Of a stretch of DNA of 64,000 nt, positions 34,843-43,337 are shown piece by piece. Under the pieces are notes generated by a model. It saw nothing but the letters and a program-made list of their open reading frames with translations, did not search any database and was not told where the DNA came from. A program made the position numbers and the translations under genes. This stretch comes from JADZAI01 sp046348585 (lineage in GTDB: Bacteria; Pseudomonadota; Alphaproteobacteria; Micropepsales; Micropepsaceae): assembly GCA_046348585.1 (NCBI GenBank), contig JAXMDZ010000011.1, forward strand, positions 26,678 through 90,677, read 5' to 3'. Positions within the stretch are counted from its first letter, which is position 1. Each line of letters starts with the position of its first letter.

Positions 34843-36084
34843 ATGGCCTTTGTGGAGGACCTGCCCGCATCGCTGCACGCCCGCACGCCGGAAATCGGCC
34901 GGGCGCGCTGGGAGCTGGCCGTCTGGCTTGCCGATCACGGCGGCCGCCGCACGGCGCTCGCCGACCTGATGGGCGATCTGGGGATGCGGCTGATCGAAGC
35001 CGACGTGCCGGTCTCGCGGATCGCCGTGGCGCTGCGCGACTACCATCCCGAATTCGTCGGACGGCAGTACAATTGGCGGCAGGGCCGCGGCGTCGAACAG
35101 GTCGACCGGCGCTATGTGCAGGTGGTGAACGAGGTCTATGCGCAGAGTCCGATCCGGGTGATCGCCGACGGCGCGGCGGCGCTGCGCCGCCGCTTGACCG
35201 GCAAGGCGGCGCAGATCGACTTTCCGGTGCTGAAGGAACTCGCCGCCGACGGCGTCACCGACTATGTCGCCCTGCCCTTGCTGTTCTCGGACGGCTCGCG
35301 CCAGTTCGTCGCCTTCGCCAGCAACGCCGAGCCGGGGTTTCGCGCCGACCAGCTCGCCTATCTGGAGACGCTGCTGCCGCAGCTGCGCCAGCGCATCGAG
35401 GTGGAATATGCCCGCCAGCTCGCCGACCGGGTGCTGGAGGTCTATCTGGGCAGCTATGCCGCGCCGCGCGTGCTCGGCGGCGAGGTGCGCCGGGTGCGCG
35501 GCCAGGCGATCCGGGCGATCGTGCTGGCGTCGGATCTGCGCGGCTTCACGCATCTGGCCGACAGCCACGACGCCGACACCGTGTTCGCGGCGCTGTCGGC
35601 GTTCTATGACGCGGTGGCCGAGCCGGTCCTGGGGGCGGGCGGCGACATCGTGAAGATGATCGCCGACGGCATCCTCGCCGTCTTCCCCCTGCCCGAGGCC
35701 GCCGATGCGGCGGCCGATTGCGCCATCGCCTGCGGCGCGCTGCGGGCGGTGCAGGCCGCCCATGAGCGGCTGAGCGGATTGGGGCCGCAGGTGCTGCCGG
35801 ACGGCGTGGAGGCGCTTCGCGCCGGGTTCGCGCTCCATGCCGGCGAGGTCACGTTCGGCAATGTCGGCAGCCGCGCGCGGCTGGACTTCACGCTGATCGG
35901 CCCGGCGGTGAACGAGGCCTTCCGCATCGAGGCGATGACCAAGACGCTGGGCCAGCCGATCCTGATGTCGGCGGCCTTCGCGGCGCTGGCGGGCGATACC
36001 GCCGTCGTGCCGGCCGGGGTGCACGCGCTGCGCGGGGTGCGCGAGGCGAAGGAATTGTTCGTGCCGGCGGGCGCGCCGGCCTAG
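34843..36084 (+). CDS. Class III adenylate/guanylate cyclase
   Basis: This 413-residue soluble protein has an N-terminal region of about 200 residues of unassigned, possibly sensory, type, then a linker helix and a class III cyclase domain. Metal-binding aspartates are seen in ASDLRGFTHL and GGDIVKMIADG, and the transition-state region is LDFTLIGPAVNEAFRIE with Asn and Arg present. The aspartate in LDFTLIG at the substrate-specifying position favours ATP. The product would be cAMP. ATG 34843 begins where coding third-position bias begins. It converges on the TSUP gene with a four-base overlap. Confidence 0.88.
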   Translation: MAFVEDLPASLHARTPEIGRARWELAVWLADHGGRRTALADLMGDLGMRLIEADVPVSRIAVALRDYHPEFVGRQYNWRQGRGVEQVDRRYVQVVNEVYAQSPIRVIADGAAALRRRLTGKAAQIDFPVLKELAADGVTDYVALPLLFSDGSRQFVAFASNAEPGFRADQLAYLETLLPQLRQRIEVEYARQLADRVLEVYLGSYAAPRVLGGEVRRVRGQAIRAIVLASDLRGFTHLADSHDADTVFAALSAFYDAVAEPVLGAGGDIVKMIADGILAVFPLPEAADAAADCAIACGALRAVQAAHERLSGLGPQVLPDGVEALRAGFALHAGEVTFGNVGSRARLDFTLIGPAVNEAFRIEAMTKTLGQPILMSAAFAALAGDTAVVPAGVHALRGVREAKELFVPAGAPA

Positions 36085-36830
36085 GGCGCGGCCAGAAGAA
36101 CGACACCCTGAAGGATCGAGACGCCGCCGACCGCAAGCACGATCGCCCGCGTCCAGCGGCGGAACTGTGCGTTGGAGAGCTTTTCGAGCAGCGACCCAGC
36201 GAGCGTCGTGCCGATGAGGGCGGCGAGGACAGCCGCGCCGAAGACGGCGGGGCCCGGCATCGCGGTCCCGGCCAGCAGCGCGCCGTAATAGCCGACCTTG
36301 GCGACATGGCTGATCGCCTGGGTCGTCGCCTTGGTGGCGACGACGGCGCGGCGGTCGAGCGCCGAGCGCACGAAGAAGACGTCGAGCAGCGGCCCGGCGA
36401 CGCCGGCCAGAAGCTGGGTTCCCGCGACGAAGAAGCCGCAGGCGACGGCATGGGCGGGCCGCGCGGCGTCGAGCTTCGCGGCTTCCGGCAAGGCGAGCGC
36501 CGCGTAGGGCACCGTGCCCAGCAGGATGAGCATCGTCGCCTTGTCCGGCACATAGGCGACGAGCACCGGCAGCAGGATCGCCGGGGCCGCGCCGAGGGCG
36601 TAGAGGCCGACGATCCGCCAGACGATCCAGCGCCGCCAAAGCACCGCGCGCCAGCCGTTCGAGACGAACTGGGTGACGCCGTGCAGCACCATGGCGGGCG
36701 CGACGGCGACGAACTGGGCGAGGATCAGCATCAGGATCAGCCCGCCGGCCATCCCGAAGACCCCCGAGATCGCCGAGGTGACGATCACCGCGCCGAATAT
36801 CCAGACCCAAAGGGGAAGTATCGCCAGCAT
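36081..36830 (-). CDS. Sulfite exporter TauE/SafE family (TSUP) protein
   Basis: This 249-residue integral membrane protein has about seven or eight hydrophobic segments in two halves, the TSUP layout. The first half has the glycine-rich GVFGMAGGLILMLIL and the second HAVACGFFVAGTQLLAGVAGPLLDVFFV. The family moves sulfite, sulfonates or other organic anions. Substrate unknown. It converges with the cyclase gene and diverges from the LysR regulator gene, which might control it. Confidence 0.82.
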   Translation of the reverse strand: MLAILPLWVWIFGAVIVTSAISGVFGMAGGLILMLILAQFVAVAPAMVLHGVTQFVSNGWRAVLWRRWIVWRIVGLYALGAAPAILLPVLVAYVPDKATMLILLGTVPYAALALPEAAKLDAARPAHAVACGFFVAGTQLLAGVAGPLLDVFFVRSALDRRAVVATKATTQAISHVAKVGYYGALLAGTAMPGPAVFGAAVLAALIGTTLAGSLLEKLSNAQFRRWTRAIVLAVGGVSILQGVVLLAAP

Positions 36831-36928
36831 CGCGCACCCTCATCGCATGAGAGGCTGATACGCCGGTTTTCGCCCGGTTGCGCGCAGAGAGAGCGGAGGC
36901 GTAGGCTCAGGAAAACTGCGGGTCGATC

Positions 36929-37837
36929 ATGTCTCTGCCGCCGCTCAACGGATTGCGCGCCTTCGAGGCCGCGGCGCGCACCGGCAGCTATGTCGCCGCC
37001 GGGCGCGAGCTGAACGTGTCACCCTCCGCCGTCAGCCGCCTGGTGCGGCTGCTGGAGGAGCGGCTGGGGGTGCGGCTGTTCCGCCGCCTGCCCAACGGGC
37101 TGGCGCTGAGCGAACGGGGGGCGGCCTATCTGGCCGAGGTGACGGCCGCCTTCGCGCGGATCGGCGAGGCGACCGCGCGGCTGACCGCAGGGCCGCGCCG
37201 GGCGCTGGTGCTGGGGGCCGGGCCGACGCTGGCGATGCGCTGGCTGATCCCGCGCCTCACCGCCTTCCACGCCGCCGAGCCGGAGATCGACGTGCGCCTG
37301 TCGACGGCGATCGCCGGGGCCGAGCCGATGCGGCCCGACTGGGACGCGGCGATCCGGCTGGGCGACGGCGCCTGGCCGGGGCTGGATGCGCATTTCCTCT
37401 TCACCGCCGATCTCTTTCCGGTGTGCGCGCCGCAGCTCGCGGCCGGCCTGAAAACCGTCGACGATCTGAAGCGCGTGCCGATCCTGCAGGCGGCGAGCGC
37501 GGCGGGGGACTGGCGGCTATGGGCCGCGGCCGCCGGGGTCGATCTCGATTTCGGCCGGGCGGTGCAGTTCGACTATCCGGCCTTCGCGCTGCAGGCGGCG
37601 CTCGACGGGCTCGGCGTCGCCATCGCCCGCGGCCCCTTCGTCGCCGACGATCTGGCGGCCGGGCGGCTGGTGCGGCCCTTCGCGCTGTCGGTGCCGAACG
37701 GGCGGGGCTGGTATCTGATCCACCGGCCCGAAGCGGCGGACGACGCCGCGCTCGCCGCCTTCCGGACCTGGGTGAGCGAGGCCGCGCGCCCTGGAGCGTC
37801 ATCCGAAGAAGCGGATGCCGGTTCTTCGATAAGATGA
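36929..37837 (+). CDS. LysR-family transcriptional regulator (GcvA-like)
   Basis: This 302-residue regulator has an N-terminal winged helix (LPPLNGLRAFEAAARTGSY, SPSAVSRLVRLLEERLGV) and a periplasmic-binding-like effector domain. The GcvA-type start fits. The last dozen or so residues (ASSEEADAGSSIR) are encoded by a family A palindromic repeat, so the C-terminus was probably extended when the repeat arrived. The target is not known; the divergent TSUP transporter is the nearest candidate. Confidence 0.87.
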   Translation: MSLPPLNGLRAFEAAARTGSYVAAGRELNVSPSAVSRLVRLLEERLGVRLFRRLPNGLALSERGAAYLAEVTAAFARIGEATARLTAGPRRALVLGAGPTLAMRWLIPRLTAFHAAEPEIDVRLSTAIAGAEPMRPDWDAAIRLGDGAWPGLDAHFLFTADLFPVCAPQLAAGLKTVDDLKRVPILQAASAAGDWRLWAAAAGVDLDFGRAVQFDYPAFALQAALDGLGVAIARGPFVADDLAAGRLVRPFALSVPNGRGWYLIHRPEAADDAALAAFRTWVSEAARPGASSEEADAGSSIR

Positions 37838-37842
37838 TGCTC
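37794..37842. repeat. Dispersed palindromic repeat, family A, copy 2
   Basis: In the opposite orientation to copy 1 at 6023-6069 it shares almost all bases, including the CATCATCT start, ATCGAAGA, CGGCATCCGC and TTCTTCGGATGA segments. It overlaps the end of the LysR gene and lies between convergent genes. An 8-base inverted repeat (TTCCGATC/CATCGGAA-like) follows at 37862-37882. Confidence 0.75.
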
Positions 37843-37891
37843 GCCGAAGGACCTGGAGCTCCGTTCCGATCCCATCGGAACGCAAAGGGCT

Positions 37892-40150
37892 CTAGGAGTT
37901 GATGTCGTAGGCGGCCATCGCCGCCATGTTGACGATGTCCGACATCTTGGCGCCGATCGGGCAGATCTGGACCGATTTTTCGAGGCCGACCAGAAGCGGG
38001 CCGATGACCGTCGCGCCGCCGATCTCCTGGAGCATCTTGGTCGAGATCGAGGCCGAGTGGATGGCCGGCATGACGAGGACGTTGGCCGGACCCTTCAGGC
38101 GGCAGAACGGATAGAGCGCCATGGCCTGCGGGTTCAGCGCCACGTCGGCCGACATCTCGCCGTCGAACTCGAAATCGACGTCGCGCGATTCCAGGATCTC
38201 GACCGCCTCGCGCTGGATCGCCGAACGCTCGCCGGTCGGATAGCCGAAGGTCGAATAGGCGAGGAGCGCGACGCGCGGCTCGAAGCCCATGCGCCGGGCG
38301 ACGCCCGCCGCCATCTGCGCGATGTCGGCGGTTTCGACCGCGGTCGGCATGTCGTGGACGTTGGTGTCGGCGACGAAGACCGTGCGGCCGCGGCTGAGGA
38401 TCATCGACAGGCCGATGACCCGCTGGCCGCGCTTGGTGGCGAGCACCTGGCGCACGCCTTCCAGCGCCACCGAATAGTTGCGCGTATAGCCGGTCAGCAT
38501 CGTGTCGGCGTCGCCCGCCGCCACCATCGAGGCGGCGAAGACGTTGCGGTCGAAAGTCACCATGCGGCTGCAATCGCGGTGCAGCGCGCCGCGGCGCTGA
38601 AGCCGGGCATAGAGGCGGTCGGTGTAGCCGGCGCTGAGCGGAGACTCGATCGGGTTGATGATCTGGATGCCGGGGTCCTCGATGCCGGCGGCGCGCATCG
38701 TCGTCTGGATGCGCTCGGGCCGGCCGATCAGGATCGCGGTGCCGAGGCCATTGCCTTCATAGGCGATGGCGGCGCGGATGATCGGTTCTTCCTCGCCCTC
38801 GGCGAAGACGATGGTCTTCGGGTTCGCGCGGACCACCGACACGAGGCGCTGGATGACGCTCGCCATCGGGTCGAGCCGCGCCGAGAGGGCGTGGCCGTAG
38901 GCTTCGAGGTCGGCGATGGGCTTGTGGGCGACGCCCGAATCCATCGCCGCCTTGGCGACCGCCACCGGAATGCGGCTGATGAGGCGCGGGTCGAACGGCA
39001 CCGGGATGATGTAGCCCGGCCCATAGACCGGGCGCGGCCCCGCATAGGCGGCGGCGACCTCGTCCGGCACGTCCTCGCGGGCGAGCGCGGCGATCGCCTC
39101 GGCGGCGGCGATCTTCATTTCCTCGTTGATGGTCGAGGCGCGCACGTCGAGCGCGCCGCGGAAGATGTAGGGAAAGCCGAGGACGTTATTGACCTGATTG
39201 GGGTAGTCGGAGCGCCCGGTCGCGACGATCGCATCGCCGCGCACCGCCGCGACTTCTTCCGGCGTGATTTCCGGGTCGGGATTGGCGCAGGCGAAGATGA
39301 TGGGGTTGGCGGCCATCGCCTTGACCATCGCCGGGGTCATCGCGCCCTTGGCCGACAGGCCGAGGAAGATGTCGGCGCCCTCGACCGCTTCCTCCAGCGT
39401 GCGGGCTTTGGTTTCGACCGCGTGGGCGGATTTCCACTGGTTCATGCCCTCGGCGCGGCCGCGCCAGATGACGCCCTTGGTGTCGCAGAGGATGGCGTTC
39501 TCGTGCGGCATGCCCATCGCCTTGATCAGCTCAAGGCAGGCGATGCCGGCCGAACCCGCGCCGTTGACGACCATCTTCGCGGTGCGGATGTCGCGGCCGG
39601 TGAGGTGCAGCGCGTTGATGAGGCCGGCGGCGGTGATGATCGCGGTGCCGTGCTGGTCGTCGTGGAAGACGGGGATGTTCAGCAGCTCGCGCAGCCGCTG
39701 CTCGATGATGAAGCAGTCGGGGGCCTTGATGTCCTCGAGGTTGATGCCGCCGAACGAGGGGCCGAGATAGCGCACCGCGTTGACGAAGGCGTCGACGTCG
39801 TAGGCGTCGAGTTCGAGGTCGATGGAATCGACGTCGGCGAAGCGCTTGAAGAGGACGGACTTGCCTTCCATCACCGGCTTGGAGGCCAGCGCGCCGAGAT
39901 CGCCGAGGCCGAGGATCGCCGTGCCGTTCGAGATGACGGCGACGAGATTGCCCTTGGACGTATAGTCGTAGGCCTTCGAGGGATCCTCGGCGATCGCCCG
40001 CACCGGCACGGCGACGCCCGGCGAATAGGCGAGGGAGAGGTCGCGCTGGGTGGTCATCGGCTTGGAAGCGATGATCTCCAGCTTTCCGGGCTTGCCCTGG
40101 CTGTGAAAGTCGAGGGCGTCTTGGTCGGTGAAGGGGCGGCGCTTGGACAT
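37892..40150 (-). CDS. maeB: NADP-dependent malic enzyme
   Basis: This 752-residue fusion has the malic enzyme part at residues 1 to about 425 (SLAYSPGVAVPVRAIAEDP, FHDDQHGTAIITAAGLINAL, NGAGSAGIACLELI) and a C-terminal phosphotransacetylase-like part that serves as a regulatory domain. It converts malate to pyruvate and CO2 with NADP, supplying NADPH and pyruvate. ATG 40150 starts the conserved MSKRRPFTDQDALDFHS. It diverges from mutS, an arrangement common in Hyphomicrobiales. Confidence 0.93.
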   Translation of the reverse strand: MSKRRPFTDQDALDFHSQGKPGKLEIIASKPMTTQRDLSLAYSPGVAVPVRAIAEDPSKAYDYTSKGNLVAVISNGTAILGLGDLGALASKPVMEGKSVLFKRFADVDSIDLELDAYDVDAFVNAVRYLGPSFGGINLEDIKAPDCFIIEQRLRELLNIPVFHDDQHGTAIITAAGLINALHLTGRDIRTAKMVVNGAGSAGIACLELIKAMGMPHENAILCDTKGVIWRGRAEGMNQWKSAHAVETKARTLEEAVEGADIFLGLSAKGAMTPAMVKAMAANPIIFACANPDPEITPEEVAAVRGDAIVATGRSDYPNQVNNVLGFPYIFRGALDVRASTINEEMKIAAAEAIAALAREDVPDEVAAAYAGPRPVYGPGYIIPVPFDPRLISRIPVAVAKAAMDSGVAHKPIADLEAYGHALSARLDPMASVIQRLVSVVRANPKTIVFAEGEEEPIIRAAIAYEGNGLGTAILIGRPERIQTTMRAAGIEDPGIQIINPIESPLSAGYTDRLYARLQRRGALHRDCSRMVTFDRNVFAASMVAAGDADTMLTGYTRNYSVALEGVRQVLATKRGQRVIGLSMILSRGRTVFVADTNVHDMPTAVETADIAQMAAGVARRMGFEPRVALLAYSTFGYPTGERSAIQREAVEILESRDVDFEFDGEMSADVALNPQAMALYPFCRLKGPANVLVMPAIHSASISTKMLQEIGGATVIGPLLVGLEKSVQICPIGAKMSDIVNMAAMAAYDINS

Positions 40151-40288
40151 AAGGCGGGCGTTGTGCCCGATGGCGGCGATCTTCTCAACAAGATTGCGTA
40201 GAACAGGCCATCTACAGAATATCGTTGCGGAACGCCCGGGCATCGCGGCCATGGGCGCGGCGCGCCGGGCGCGCTAGAACCGACGCCG

Positions 40289-42979
40289 ATGAATGACCTG
40301 ACGCCCCCCCAGCCCGACGCCCGCGTGACGCCGATGATGGCCCAATATCTGGCCATCAAGGCGGATCACCCCGAGGCGCTGCTGTTCTATCGGATGGGCG
40401 ATTTCTACGAGCTGTTCTTCGAGGATGCCGTAAAGGCAAGCGCGGCGCTGGACATCGCGCTGACCAAGCGCGGGCAGCATCTGGGCGAAGACATCGCGAT
40501 GTGCGGCGTGCCCGCCGTCGGGGCCGAGCCATACCTGGAAAAGCTGATCCGCAAGGGCTTCAAGGTCGCGGTCTGCGAGCAGATCGAGGACCCGGCGGCG
40601 GCGAAGAAGCGCGGGGCCAAGTCGGTGGTGGCGCGCGCCGTGGTGCGGCTCGTCACGCCCGGCACGCTGACCGAGGACGCACTGCTCGACGCGCGGCGGC
40701 GCAATTACCTCGCCGCGCTGGCCCGGGCGGGGGGCGAGATGGCGCTCGCCTATGCCGACCTGACGGACGGGGCCTTCGCGGTGCTGCGGCTCGCGCCCGG
40801 CGAGGCGGCGGCGGCGCTCGCCCGGATCGATCCGGCCGAGTTGCTGATCGCCGAGGGGCTGGCGGCCGAGGAGGCGTTGCAGGGCGCCATCCGCACGCTG
40901 GGGGCGCGGGCGACGATCCTCGCGGCGGCGCGCTTCGACAGCGCCAATGGCGAGGCGGCGCTGAAGCGGCTCTATGGCGTGGCGACGCTGGACGCCTTCG
41001 GGGCCTTCGGGCGGGCCGAACTCGCGGCGGCGGGAGCGGTCGCCGACTATATCGCGGTGACGCAGAAGGGCCGTGCGGCGCGCCTGACGCCGCTCCGCGC
41101 CGAAACCGAAAGCGCCGTCGTGCAGATCGACCCGGCGACGCGGCGCAATCTGGAGATTTCCGAGACGCTGGCGGGCGGGCGCGAGGGCGCGTTGCTGGCG
41201 GCGATCGACCGCACGGTGACGGCGGCGGGGGCGCGGGCGCTGGCCGACCGGCTGGCCGGTCCCTCGACCGATCCCGCGCTGATCGGGCGGCGGCTGGACG
41301 CGGTCGCCTGTCTGGTCGAAAGCCGGGACTTGCGCGGCGCGCTGCGGGCGGCGCTGCGCCAGGCCCCCGACATGGCGCGGGCGCTGTCGCGGCTGGCGCT
41401 GCTGCGGGGCGGGCCGCGCGATCTCGCCAGCCTGCGCGACGCCCTGGCGGCGGCGGCGGCGATCGGCCGCGTGCTGGAGGCCGAGACCGCGCCGCCGGCC
41501 GAACTGGAGGAGATCGCCGTCGCCCTGCGCAGCGGCGGCGACGCCCGCGCCGCCTTCGCCGGGCGGCTGGCGGCGCTGTTGAGCGAGACGCTGCCGTTGC
41601 AGGCGCGCGACGGCGGCTTCATCGCGGCCGGCGCGGATGCGGCGCTCGACGAGGCGCGGGGGCTGCGCGACGACGCGCGGCGGGTGATCCTCGCGCTCGA
41701 AGCGCGGCTGCGCGAGGAGACCGGGATCGCCTCGCTGAAGATCCGCCACAACAATGTCGTCGGCTATCATGTCGAGGTGACGGCGGCGCACGCGCCCAAG
41801 CTGCTCGCCGAGCCGCTGCGGGCGCGCTTCATCCATCGCCAGACGCTGCCCAATGCGGCGCGCTTCACGACCGCCGAATTGTCGGACCTCGCCACGCGCA
41901 TCCTGGAGGCCGGGGCGCGGACGCTGGAGCTGGAGCTGGCGCTGTTCGAAAGCCTCGCCGCCGAGGCGCGCGGCCTCGCCGACGCCATCGGGGCGATCGC
42001 CGCCGGGCTGGCGGCGCTGGACGTGACGGCTGGGCTCGCCGAACTCGCCGACCGCGAGGGCTGGACAAGGCCGGAGGTCGATGCGAGCGCCGCATTCGCG
42101 GTCATGGGCGGCCGTCATCCGGTGGTCGAGGCGGCGCTGAAGCGCGAGGGGCAGACCTTCACGCCCAACGATTGCGACCTGTCGGGCGCGGGGCGCGGGC
42201 GGCTGTGGCTCGTCACCGGCCCCAACATGGCCGGCAAATCGACCTTCCTGCGCCAGAACGCGCTCATCGCCATCCTTGCCCAGATGGGCAGCTTCGTGCC
42301 GGCGGCGCGCGCCCATATCGGCGTCGCCGACCGCATCTTCAGCCGGGTCGGCGCGGCCGACGATCTGTCGCGCGGGCGCTCGACCTTCATGGTGGAGATG
42401 GTCGAGACGGCGGCGATCCTGACCCAGGCGGGGCCGCGCGCGCTCGTCATCCTCGACGAGATCGGACGCGGCACGGCGACCTTCGACGGGCTTTCCATCG
42501 CCTGGGGGACGATCGAGCATCTGCACGACGTGAACCGCAGCCGGGCGCTGTTCGCCACCCATTACCACGAGCTGACCAGCCTCGCGGCCAAGCTGGAGCA
42601 GCTCGCCTGCGTCTCGATGCGGGTCAAGGAATGGAAGGGCGACGTCGTCTTCCTGCACGAGGTGGCGCCGGGGGCCGCCGACCGCTCCTACGGCATCCAG
42701 GTGGCGAAGCTGGCGGGCCTGCCCGCCGCCGTGGTGAAGCGCGCCGAGACCGTGCTGAAGGCGCTGGAGAAGGGCGACACCGGGCGGCGCGCCAGCACGC
42801 TGATCGACGATCTGCCGCTGTTCAGCGCGGCGGCGGAGAAGGCGGACGCCGGGGAGGCCGCCCCGCCCTCGCCCGCCCTAGAACGGCTGAAGGCCGCCCA
42901 GCCGGACGCGCTGACGCCGAAAGAGGCGCTCGATCTTGTCTATGAACTGAAGCGGCTGGCGGGCGATCAGCAGGCCTGA
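40289..42979 (+). CDS. mutS: DNA mismatch repair protein MutS
   Basis: This 896-residue ATPase recognises mismatches. The mismatch-binding FYRMGDFYELFFEDA motif is near residue 40. The connector, lever and clamp domains follow, then Walker A GPNMAGKSTFLRQ near 645, the DDLSRGRSTFMVEM signature, Walker B VILDEIGRG and ATHYHEL. The C-terminal helix-turn-helix lies at the end. Length is normal. Its last 13 bases overlap the small membrane protein gene on the other strand. Confidence 0.97.
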   Translation: MNDLTPPQPDARVTPMMAQYLAIKADHPEALLFYRMGDFYELFFEDAVKASAALDIALTKRGQHLGEDIAMCGVPAVGAEPYLEKLIRKGFKVAVCEQIEDPAAAKKRGAKSVVARAVVRLVTPGTLTEDALLDARRRNYLAALARAGGEMALAYADLTDGAFAVLRLAPGEAAAALARIDPAELLIAEGLAAEEALQGAIRTLGARATILAAARFDSANGEAALKRLYGVATLDAFGAFGRAELAAAGAVADYIAVTQKGRAARLTPLRAETESAVVQIDPATRRNLEISETLAGGREGALLAAIDRTVTAAGARALADRLAGPSTDPALIGRRLDAVACLVESRDLRGALRAALRQAPDMARALSRLALLRGGPRDLASLRDALAAAAAIGRVLEAETAPPAELEEIAVALRSGGDARAAFAGRLAALLSETLPLQARDGGFIAAGADAALDEARGLRDDARRVILALEARLREETGIASLKIRHNNVVGYHVEVTAAHAPKLLAEPLRARFIHRQTLPNAARFTTAELSDLATRILEAGARTLELELALFESLAAEARGLADAIGAIAAGLAALDVTAGLAELADREGWTRPEVDASAAFAVMGGRHPVVEAALKREGQTFTPNDCDLSGAGRGRLWLVTGPNMAGKSTFLRQNALIAILAQMGSFVPAARAHIGVADRIFSRVGAADDLSRGRSTFMVEMVETAAILTQAGPRALVILDEIGRGTATFDGLSIAWGTIEHLHDVNRSRALFATHYHELTSLAAKLEQLACVSMRVKEWKGDVVFLHEVAPGAADRSYGIQVAKLAGLPAAVVKRAETVLKALEKGDTGRRASTLIDDLPLFSAAAEKADAGEAAPPSPALERLKAAQPDALTPKEALDLVYELKRLAGDQQA

Positions 42980-43275
42980 GCGGGCAGCAGGGCCAGCAGG
43001 TCGAGCGGCGCGGCGTTGACGCCCAGATAGATGAAGAGCGCGGCGAGCCAGGCGAGCCCTACGCCGGCGTTGAGCCAGCGGCGCGGACTGGCGAGCGGGA
43101 TCAGCGCCGGGACCGCGGCGCAGAGCGCGAGCATCGCATGGGTCGCCGGGAAGGCGCCGGCGCAGGCCGAGATCTGAAGCCCCGCCCGGACGAGGCCGAT
43201 CGTCAGCAGGGCCGACAGCAGCACCGGCACGAGCTGCGCCCAGCCGCCGCGCGCCAGGCCATAGCGATCCGTCAT
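42967..43275 (-). CDS. Small hydrophobic protein of unknown function
   Basis: This 102-residue protein has about three hydrophobic segments (around 13-32, 37-60 and 68-92) and two cysteines in ISACAGAF. It starts at ATG 43275 and ends 13 bases inside the 3' end of mutS on the opposite strand. The residue pattern is that of a real membrane protein rather than a shadow frame. I do not recognise a family. It diverges from glnD. Confidence 0.55.
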   Translation of the reverse strand: MTDRYGLARGGWAQLVPVLLSALLTIGLVRAGLQISACAGAFPATHAMLALCAAVPALIPLASPRRWLNAGVGLAWLAALFIYLGVNAAPLDLLALLPAQAC

Positions 43276-43337
43276 GAGGCCCCCGCCTTTTGTCGAAGCA
43301 TTGGGCATAGCGTCTCAAACCCGGTATCCTCAAGCGC

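Noticed and set aside
40274..42658. Long minus-strand open frame opposite mutS; similar ones opposite glnD (43272-45560) and the end gene (62529-63956)
   Set aside because: Low-complexity Arg/Gln/Gly composition, no start-site signal and no family; the plus-strand genes are complete and recognised.
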